The notes under the pieces: model-generated
The model's input: the letters and a program-made list of their open reading frames with translations, nothing else
Told to the model about the DNA's origin: nothing
The model's database searches: none
Assembly (NCBI GenBank): GCA_949126835.1
Contig: OX421492.1
Coordinates: forward strand, 40,782,498-40,846,497
Source: Anisus vortex
Taxonomy: Eukaryota > Mollusca > Gastropoda > Planorbidae
DNA length: 64,000 bases
Direction: 5' to 3'
Position numbers and translations under genes: made by a program
Shown: piece by piece, positions 56,461 through 64,000 of the stretch
Layout of the letters: every line of letters starts with the position of its first letter
Position numbering within the stretch: position 1 is the stretch's first letter

Positions 56461-56514
56461 ATTAGCTCATTAATTTCTGGAGAAGTTAAATTCAGTACCT
56501 AACAGACCATGTTG

Positions 56515-56715
56515 GTCAATAGGATAAGTTAAGCAAGCTTCTGCCTATGAGGGCACTGTGTGTGGGGACAGAACAAGGCTCCGCCTCCTTCACTTCTACC
56601 CCAACTAATGTGTCTTTTTGAGCTAAGTAGACCCTGGGACACCCTTCAGATGCTGGGAAAAGTCCTTGCATCAACCAGGATTTGTGGTACAAGCTGATGA
56701 GCATTCCACAGCTAG
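56515..56715 (-). repeat. Second SINE-related fragment, inverted
   Basis: 'accccaactaatgtgtcttt', 'gagctaagtagaccctggga' and 'cacccttcagatgctgggaa' are the reverse of body words in the SINE family. With 56190-56460 this makes a loose inverted pair. Confidence 0.65.
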
Positions 56716-57329
56716 ACCACCTGCTCTCATGTTTATTGAGTAATCGCTAGACAATGAAATAAAGACATTCTATGTAATATGGATCAGTTTGTTTTTAAAT
56801 ATTACTTTAATGTACCAGTATGTAATTGAGACTATGAACAATGCAGATAAAGTTTCTCACATTTTATGTTTACAATTATACAAGTCACAATAACAAAGCT
56901 AAAGTGTAAATGGAAGACCAGTTTGTAAACAAAGCATTATTGGATAGTATGGAATAACTTTGAAATATTGTATTGCAATATTAAACTGTTTAATATCAAT
57001 TGTATACAAATGAAAACATAATTCAAAACAGATCTTTTTGTTTTAATTTTAAAAAAATGGTGTCTGTGAACAGGAAAACATGCAAAAAAAAACACATTAC
57101 ACTTTACACATGGTGTAACATGAAAACTATTTTGGTTAGATAATGTATACTACAAATAGTATAGTATACTTATGTGCAATGTTGATGGAATGAATAAGAG
57201 TTAGATTTAATCCATGTATATAAAATAGGATGTGTGTGTGGATTCCAATTTCCATTGGAAGACACTGTTACCTTATTGCCTCATATTATTTTACACTTGC
57301 AATCTCGCTTTCTCCATGCGTCCTACTGA

Positions 57330-57560
57330 GTCCTACCTAGCTGAGTGGCTAGCATCCCGAACTGCCATGCGGGTGACCTGAGTTCTATTCCCCACAGAAA
57401 ACTTTTTCTTTTTCTGTACATACATCCATACCTTCAATACTAAAGACATTGCCGAGCTCAAATTGGCCTCATTAACTGTCCCAGAATTCCCCCCCTCCCC
57501 CAGAGACCTAAATAACATTGGGCACCAACCCTGATGGAGAAACAAGTTATTGACACAGAC
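57330..57560 (+). repeat. tRNA-derived SINE, second family
   Basis: Starts cctagctgagtggctagcat (A-box-like) and has gacctgagttctattcccca (B-box-like), followed by a body with 'gccgagctcaaattggcctc'. Related to the head at 22010-22090. The 90-codon frame on the minus strand is incidental. Confidence 0.75.
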
Positions 57561-57564
57561 TGAT

Positions 57565-57730
57565 TGACACACTACAAAAATTCCCCTACATAGACTGAAT
57601 AACACCCTACAAAAATTCCCCTACATAGACTGAATAACACCCTACAAAAATTCCCCTACATAGACTGAATAACACCTTACAAAAAATCCCCTACATAGAC
57701 TGGATGACACCCTACAATTGTTTCACAAAC
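57565..57730. repeat. 34-bp tandem repeat, about 5 copies
   Basis: The unit contains 'ctacaaaaattcccctacat' and 'agactgaataacac'. Confidence 0.93.
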
Positions 57731-57799
57731 AGGTTGCATAAGCACACTATTATATTTCCACACATAGATTGGATAACCCACAGAATGGATAACATCCTA

Positions 57800-60002
57800 C
57801 AATTAATGCTTGCAGAAGCCCAGATTTTTTAAAGAACCAGAATCCCATTTCTGAAGAAACCTCAAAACCCACTTCTGGCTCAAATTATGAGATTCAATTT
57901 TTTTCAACAATTTTTTAAACAATAACATTATTTTAAAAAACATCTATATATACAATTTGTTAATACATGTGGGACAATGAGAATGTAAATGTAAAGGTTT
58001 AGTGCTAAAATTGTGGGACTTGCTATTAAATGCAAACCAAAACAAATTAATATGAAAAAGTTAAAGATGTTATTCTTATTCTTAAATTGTACAAAATCCC
58101 TTAACATTTTTCTAAAAATTTTTACAGTTTACATATTTTTTTTATTCCTAGAAAAATGTCTAGCTAATTGACAACACAAGGAAAATTTTGGTTTGACTAT
58201 TAGAATTTAAAGCCCATTCATTTTTTTCAAATAAATTTTGAATTCAGACACATGCCTAATCATGTTGAAGAATGAAAGCTTGGAGATTTTTTTGTTTTAT
58301 ACCCTTATTTTAAAAATACCAAAGTGCAATGAGTCAAGTATATTAATAAAAAATAATAATTCATTCAATCATAATTTTACTTTTATTTTTTTACCAAGTT
58401 ATATTAACAATTTAGTTCAATAAATATCTTGGTATGTAAGAAATGAGATATCATATCACTAGTCTTTACAAAAACAGCATGTTCTCTGAGGATGGTTTTG
58501 TTGGACACTTAAAACAATGGACAGCATTACTATTTATTTCAATGAATACTTGATTATGGTATTCTGGCTGATATACCCATCAATTGGACAGAGAAAAGAT
58601 GGAGACTGCAATAGCTTAATCCATATTATATTATATTAATAATATTTAACCTTGATAAACTAATTATGGAGAAACAACAGAGAAAGAGGGAGAGTCCAGA
58701 TCAGTGAATTCTTATTGTCCATATATTTAGATAGTCTTATGCCATGAAGAAAAGACGAAGAGAGAGAAGACAAAAAAGAAGAAAAGACGAATGTTGCAAT
58801 TTATTGCCGATTAAGTTGTTACTGTAAAATAACAGAACAAGAGATGGAGTAAGGAAGATGGAATTATACTTTTTGTTTATTTATTATTAAGATATTTGGT
58901 AATTATACTGTTAAAATGATAGCAAACTAAAAATATTTTCTAAAATGAGACAGATGGTAAGACAGTTATATAGCTTGTGTCTGTAGACATATGAAGGTAA
59001 TTTTTGCAACTATTGAAATTACCAAAAAAAGAAATAGAAAATGGTGATAGAGAAAAGGTAGATTTGTTCTTATTAGGCCAGTTGTAACACCAGTCAATAT
59101 GGTGGCCAATATGGCACAGAAAATAACAAGTAGGCGTGAGAGTGTTGGTTTTTTATCCTTGAATCATTAAGATTTACACTTTAAAATCACGGAGGAAGGA
59201 ATGATAGAGGAGCAGAAAGGGAGAGAAAAAGAAAAAGTGAAGGAGATTATAATTTTGGTCCAAAAGTATGAAAGTGAGAGAAAGAAGAAACAGGAACATG
59301 TTTCAATGGTTTTGGCCATATTGCGTTATATTATTTCAATGCCCTTTTCATTAAAATGACTGTAAAAAAATGAGAAAGATATAAAGAGTGAGAGAAGTGG
59401 GTATAGGTAGAGCTCTAAGTATTGTCTCTACATTATTAAGGCAATTGTTCTATTGTGAAAGTGAATAATAAAAAAAAATTATTATTGTTTGAGTTCGTTA
59501 AAACTTTTTAACAAAGACATGTCAATATTTCTTGCATTGCAGTGGCTACATAAAAACATAACATTACAGATAATACTCAAATGGATTTGTTTATACTACT
59601 CAGTCACAAATATATATTTACATGTAGAATAACATATTTGCATTCAAATATACATCCTAGGGTTTTACAGCAAAGTCATTGAGGAATAATCCACCAGGCA
59701 GGCCAGATTCAAACCAACATTTGTTTACTGCTCTGGCATTGTGGGTAGGAAATAAACACGAAAACTTAGTTTCTCACACAAATGAGGAATAAAAAGTAAA
59801 AATAAATGTATAAAATCTGGCTCAACCATTATACACTTGTAAACATAAGAAAAATCTATCCAATGAGACCATTTACTTTCAAGGTGTTTATTTTATAAAC
59901 AATGATCAATGATAAGATAAAAGACTTAAAAAATGTTTTTTTTTTCAATTTTATTATTATTATAAGATAATAATTTTATTAGCTACTTAAACCCTATCTA
60001 AA
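57800..60002. other. Non-coding DNA downstream of PTAR1, may include its 3' UTR
   Basis: AT-rich with purine-rich patches at 58670-58800 and 59210-59300. No gene seen. On the minus strand, AATAAA hexamers occur near 59948 and 59888, just past the PTAR1 stop. Confidence 0.45.
59885..59952 (-). terminator. Candidate PTAR1 polyadenylation signals
   Basis: TTTATT on the plus strand at about 59887 and 59947 reads AATAAA on the minus strand, 50-120 bases after the stop. AT-rich context makes this only suggestive. Confidence 0.3.
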
Positions 60003-60252
60003 TTAAACTTTGAAAGCTTGCAGCCATTGCACATATTTGTTTGCCAACAACTGATTGTACTTTGAGGATTCCGTTCTCAGTTTGCAGTTCACCAAGTCAA
60101 TTTCCTGAGCAATGAGTAATGTTTTTTCCCTGTTGACATGATTTTCATCCACTGGATCAGAAGATGGGGAGAAACCATTGGAGGATTTATTTGTTACTTT
60201 TGATAGTTGATTCAGGATGTGTGAGTTCAGCATTGTGTGAAATAGAAACCTC
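60003..60252 (-). CDS. PTAR1: PTAR1 last coding exon
   Basis: RRFLFHTMLNSHILNQ..., a Ser/Asp-rich linker, a helix EKTLLIAQEIDLVNCKL and the end NKYVQWLQAFKV followed by TAA. Acceptor tttcactcag. Confidence 0.92.
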
Positions 60253-63200
60253 CTGAGTGAAAGAAAAACATTCTTTTATAAATGATGCATGGTAAACCAA
60301 AAATAATTTAATCTTTTTTAATAAATAAATATCTCCACAGAATAACTTTACAAAAAAGTCTACAGTTTTAAAGGCCACGTATAGGAATTGGTTTTCAAGA
60401 CCCATGCTTTGGTTTCTAAAACTAATTCATAGGTAGACTTAAGATATCTGAGTTGCAATTAATTGGTCAACAGATAAATTATTCATAAATTGACCCATAG
60501 CTAGATCACTTTAACCCTAAGGGTTTATAGCAAAAGCACTATTTGTAATTATGTTTGGGTCTAAATATATTTATTCTTAAAAAGCAATTTAATTCTGTAA
60601 TAACTATCTCACCTATGATACCACAGGGCTTCATGGCCTGGGTAAGAATGAATTAGATCACAAACGAATGCCACTTCTCTGAGAAATATTTCCACAGGGT
60701 TAATGGAAAACTGGGATAGTTTCTCCTGCCGCTGTAGTAACTGTGATAGAAGGAACTGCCGATAATGAAAGCCACTGTGGTCAGAAATGTGAGTTGAACA
60801 CCACAGCTCTGTTTCTTTCAGTTCAGTTAATAGTACCTGAAAGATTGCTATGATTTCATTTATTCAAATACCACTTTTTCAGCAACGTTAACAAAAATAG
60901 TCATTTCTTTTATTTAATCAGTGGTTGTCTATTAAAATAATGCATTGTTGTTGTTGTTTTTGCATTTACTAAAAATAATGTAATTTTAAAATTGTCTATT
61001 ATTAAATGAATTATAAATGTTTGTATTTAATTAGTTTTTTATATGATGTAACTTTTTGTAATTTTTACATGTATCATTTGTTTGTTTATTTTTATTTTTT
61101 TTAAAAAGGTTTATATTAAGTAGGTCTATATATTACATAAAATATATATTTTATTTTTTTTGTATGCCAATCGTAAAATATTTTATACTTGAATTGAAAT
61201 TTATACATAGTTTTATTAAAATGTTGTTTATACAATTATTTTACAAGCTTCCAAGGATTATAAAATGATTAATAATACACTTTCTGTTTTTGGTTTACTG
61301 TCAATGCAGCCAAGTTTTAAAATAAAGTGCCCTTCTGCTTCTTAGAATTGATATCAAATTTCAATTTTGATAGCTTACTTAATTACTAATATATATACAA
61401 AAATATAATGTATAAATTATAAACTGAACAGTGTAGGGATAGAAATAGAAAAACTAATGTATTGGTAGTAAAAGTCACACAATTTGAACATAGTTTTAAG
61501 TTTTAGTCACTTGAATGAGGCATGACAAAATTGCTGATAATAAATTTGATATTTAAGCAGGAGTTGTAGACCTTTCAATGGTTATATTCTTGTTTTAAAT
61601 TTTTAACAAATATATTTAAAACTTAAAAATTTTAAAATATAAGGATTTTTTTTTTATTTAAAAAAATAGAAATTTTATTTTAAATAAGTAGATTGGATCT
61701 CTTCTATTTTATTAACAGTAATATACTATTTAATTTGAAATATCCATATATATTAGATAGTTTAATAGAAATCAAATTCTAAAAATTTAAAAAAAAATTT
61801 ACATAAATTTAAATTTTACAAATCTGACTGAAAGGAACCACAGATATCTGCTTCAAATGATCAGTATAATGTATGTATACATATAACAAAATGTTCTTCA
61901 AGTTACCTGTAGTGAGCAGTTAAGACAGTGCTGTACAATCCATATTCTGTGAGACCATGAATGGTAGTTACAGGGATAATGTTCAGCTGCTCTGGCACAA
62001 ACTTTCACTTCTAGCTGAGTGTGCAATTTGAACAATCTACTGCATTCTAATGAAAAGTTTATATTTACTGGCCCTTCAGTATCCACACCAGCAACAATAT
62101 CAACGTCAATGAATTCCATGTTTACAAAACAATCAGCATTGTTCACATGTGCCGCGGCCACCGTGCTGGGTCCGTTGCTATCTAAGCTTGATGATAAGCA
62201 GTTGTCTAATAGCTGTTGGAAAACCCACCGCCTGTAAAAGAAGGATTTTTACCTATAAGTAATGGTTGCAGGGAAACATCTAACACCTATTAGCTATAGG
62301 TAATAAGCAGCAAGAAAACATCTAAAACCTTTTAGCTATAGGTAATAAGTAGCAGGAAAACAACTACCTGTAACACCTTTTTAGCTATAGGTAATAAGAA
62401 GCAGGAAAACATCTAGCACCTTTTAGCTATAGGTAATAAGATGCATTGTTAAATTTGCTTACCTTTAATGTGTCAAAAAAATAATTTTAGACAACTTCAA
62501 AGCAAACCATTAACATTTTTCATCTTAGTATATAAACAGGTATTTTAACATAACCAAACTGAGAATGGGAAAATTCATTAGCTATGCATCCACTGTCACT
62601 GTGTAACCTGATGTTTAATATTTTAACCCAAAAAAAATCAAATAGATGCACTGTAGCACTGTGATTTAATTCCCACATTCCTGGCCAAATGGTTTTAACA
62701 TGGAGTATGTAGGATATCCAATTTATTAAGATGAAAACTGAAACTCTTTAAGTTTAACCCTTTTTTTTTTATTTCAAAGTGAATCATACTTTTACATTCA
62801 CCCATTAAAACTTACTGTAACAGACGGCTACTTAGAGCCGTAGTGAAACTAAAGTTTAGAAACCAACAAATTTATAACAACACAGACAAACCAAAGAAGA
62901 ACTCCCTTAGGGTGATTAACTGAACCCCTTGATAATTTGTTGTGGATATTAAGGAAATAAAAAGTAAAACTGATTATTTGTTTCATTTAGTCTCTAAAGA
63001 AAGCATTGCTCTTGTAATGCCAGAAATTATTTAATGGTAACTAAAATGCATTTAATTGTCTTGTACAATCATTGCAGATACCTGGTATCTATTTTGTTCA
63101 TTAAAATAAAACTTTACACTATATAAGTTTTTTTTTAAATTAATTTAACAAGACAAAAACTATATCTTTGAATAGGAACATGAATTTCTTTATAAAGTAA

Positions 63201-63362
63201 AAATTGCTTACTATTTAAAAAAATCACAAGCAATGAAATGTTACCTAATTATTTTACCTGTGAATAAAAGTCTCAGCACTCTTCGGATGTTTAGTAAGTA
63301 CCAAAGCTCCAAAGCTGAGATCATCTGATAGATTAAGATAACTGCTTTCAATAAGCTCTTTC
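60003..63362 (-). CDS. PTAR1: PTAR1, protein prenyltransferase alpha-subunit repeat protein (3' exons)
   Basis: Four exons on the minus strand, all GT-AG and in frame: 63258-63362, 61907-62231, 60613-60836, 60003-60252, stop TAA at 60003-60005. They encode about 301 residues. The prenyltransferase alpha (PPTA) repeats are plain: HPKSAETFIHRRWVFQQ, YPCNYHSWSHRIWIVQH, VSDHSGFHYRQFLL-type (here ISDHSGFHYRQFLL) and YPGHEALWYHRRFLFH. The wording of these repeats is that of PTAR1, not of FNTA or RABGGTA. In vertebrates PTAR1 pairs with RABGGTB as geranylgeranyltransferase III, which lipidates FBXL2 and the SNARE YKT6. The N-terminal portion must be encoded right of the window. Between the first two visible repeats there is a roughly 60-residue insert (LSSSLDSNGPSTVAAAHV...). 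The gene converges with the integrin gene. Confidence 0.92.
60613..60836 (-). CDS. PTAR1: PTAR1 exon (third visible)
   Basis: VLLTELKETELWCSTHISDH, SGFHYRQFLLSQLLQRQEKL, VAFVCDLIHSYPGHEALWYH. Acceptor aatctttcag, donor gtgaga, ends with two bases of Arg. Confidence 0.93.
60837..61906. other. PTAR1 intron, extremely AT-rich
   Basis: Little but A/T runs, especially 60950-61830. No exon or element seen. Confidence 0.7.
61907..62231 (-). CDS. PTAR1: PTAR1 exon (second visible)
   Basis: RRWVFQQLLDN, a variable Ser/Asn/Val/Asp insert, SRLFKLHTQLEVKVCARAAE, then HYPCNYHSWSHRIWIVQHCL. Acceptor tcttttacag, donor gtaact. Phase 0 at its end. Confidence 0.93.
62255..62445. repeat. ~40-bp tandem repeat in PTAR1 intron
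   Basis: Four to five copies of 'ttttagctataggtaataag' + 'agcaggaaaacatctaacac', starting about 25 bases from the exon at 61907-62231. Confidence 0.92.
63258..63362 (-). CDS. PTAR1: PTAR1 exon (first visible)
   Basis: Starts after ttttag with one base completing a codon, then KELIESSYLNLSDDLSFGAL, VLTKHPKSAETFIH, ending with two bases of the Arg that begins RRWV. Donor gtaaaa. Confidence 0.9.
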
Positions 63363-63530
63363 CTAAAACACCAGACGAAAGAATTAAAGATTGGGTGAGG
63401 TTTATATAAAGACTAGATTATTAGCTGGTAAATCAAATCTGAATCTAAAGTCATCCAAGACTCACACTATTTGTAAACATGATATTTAGAGAGAAAAGTT
63501 TTAGTTGTAAATGTATATACAGTGAAATGT

Positions 63531-63660
63531 CAGTGGTACCGCGGGCTACGAACGCCCCAGGTCACAAACAATTCGGATTAGAACAACAACTTTGAACATG
63601 TTTTGTTTCAGGTAATGAACAGTGCCTCGGGTTACAAATAAAGGCAAAAACGGAGAGCAA
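63531..63660. mobile_element. Transposon end, 'cagtggtaccgcgggctacg'
   Basis: cagtggtaccgcgggctacgaa followed by 'cgggttacaaa'-like words resembles the CAGTGGTACCTCGG-type terminal repeats of pogo/Tigger-like elements. No matching opposite end is certain inside the window. Confidence 0.5.
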
Positions 63661-63862
63661 GGTTTAACGTTGGAGATAAATTATCACATACAATACAAAT
63701 ATAGAGAACGCAGTACTAACATCTCTTAGCAAAAAAATGTCCTTGACTTGGTAGTTTCTGGTGCAGAAAAGATTTCAAGTCAGCTGCCAAGAATCAGCGA
63801 CTAAAAAACATTGAAACTAATTATTCTGAATAGCAAAAAAAAGTGTTAAAAAAGATAGAGCT

Positions 63863-64000
63863 ACCGTATATACTCGCGTATACATCACACTTTTTTTTAC
63901 CGAAAATTTTGACAAAAAGTAGGAGTGCGACTTATCGACACTGTTTTTGAAAAGTTTGAAAAACATCACTACTCTATCACAAAGTTTCCCATATAACCCG
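63863..64000. mobile_element. Second transposon end, 'accgtatatactcgcgtata'
   Basis: The accgtatatactcgcgtata end followed by 'ggagtgcgacttatcgacac' is a widespread DNA-transposon terminus type (by memory of similar repeats). The element runs off the window, so the call is partial. Confidence 0.45.

Noticed and set aside
56690..56715. 'ctgatgag' as a hammerhead ribozyme core
   Set aside because: The required downstream GAAA and flanking stems are absent.

Overview
This is animal nuclear DNA: AT-rich (by eye about 30% GC), with short exons, GT-AG introns, tRNA-derived SINEs, decayed LINEs, DNA transposons and very many minisatellites. Protein style and repeats fit an invertebrate, most likely a mollusc (possibly a gastropod), but no single sequence feature proves that.

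Three host genes are visible. (1) At 8181-8453 (+) lies the last coding exon of an unidentified gene. It stands out by its higher GC, and its 3' flank carries a 32-bp minisatellite. (2) At 17080-44173 (+) lies a complete integrin alpha subunit gene. I resolved 27 coding exons; their lengths sum to 3,324 bp and join in frame to a 1,107-residue protein. It has a signal peptide, an FG-GAP propeller, thigh and calf domains, an RRRR furin-type site, a transmembrane helix and a VGFFKR tail. There is no inserted I domain. (3) At 60003-63362 (-) lie the last four coding exons of PTAR1, a prenyltransferase alpha-subunit-repeat protein whose 5' exons lie beyond the right edge. The integrin and PTAR1 genes converge on a 16-kb gene-free interval.

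Layout: 1-8.1 kb is AT-rich non-coding DNA with a 1.35-kb minisatellite and a LINE 3' end. 8.2-9.6 kb is the terminal exon of gene 1. 9.6-17 kb is intergenic, with SINEs, a decayed GTF2IRD2/ZBED-type hAT transposon (12.69-14.96 kb) and a 197-bp MITE. 17-44 kb is the integrin gene, whose introns hold hAT elements with exact 8-bp target duplications, a nested TIR-element cluster with a Ty3/Gypsy integrase fragment (26.9-29.8 kb), LINE 3' ends and several minisatellites. 44-60 kb is intergenic: two tandem arrays right after the integrin stop codon, LINE remnants, a 2.5-kb TIR element with a broken transposase, and arrays of 23-, 24- and 42-bp units. 60-63.4 kb is PTAR1. 63.5-64 kb holds more transposon ends.

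The two recognised genes have unrelated functions: cell adhesion, and Rab/F-box/SNARE lipidation. I saw no evidence of a novel multi-gene system. The points most worth checking are the divergent integrin with a single intact propeller cation loop, a possible unused or alternative exon at 38810-38971, minisatellites abutting splice sites and 3' ends, and the nested transposons whose insertion histories can be read from empty sites and target duplications.
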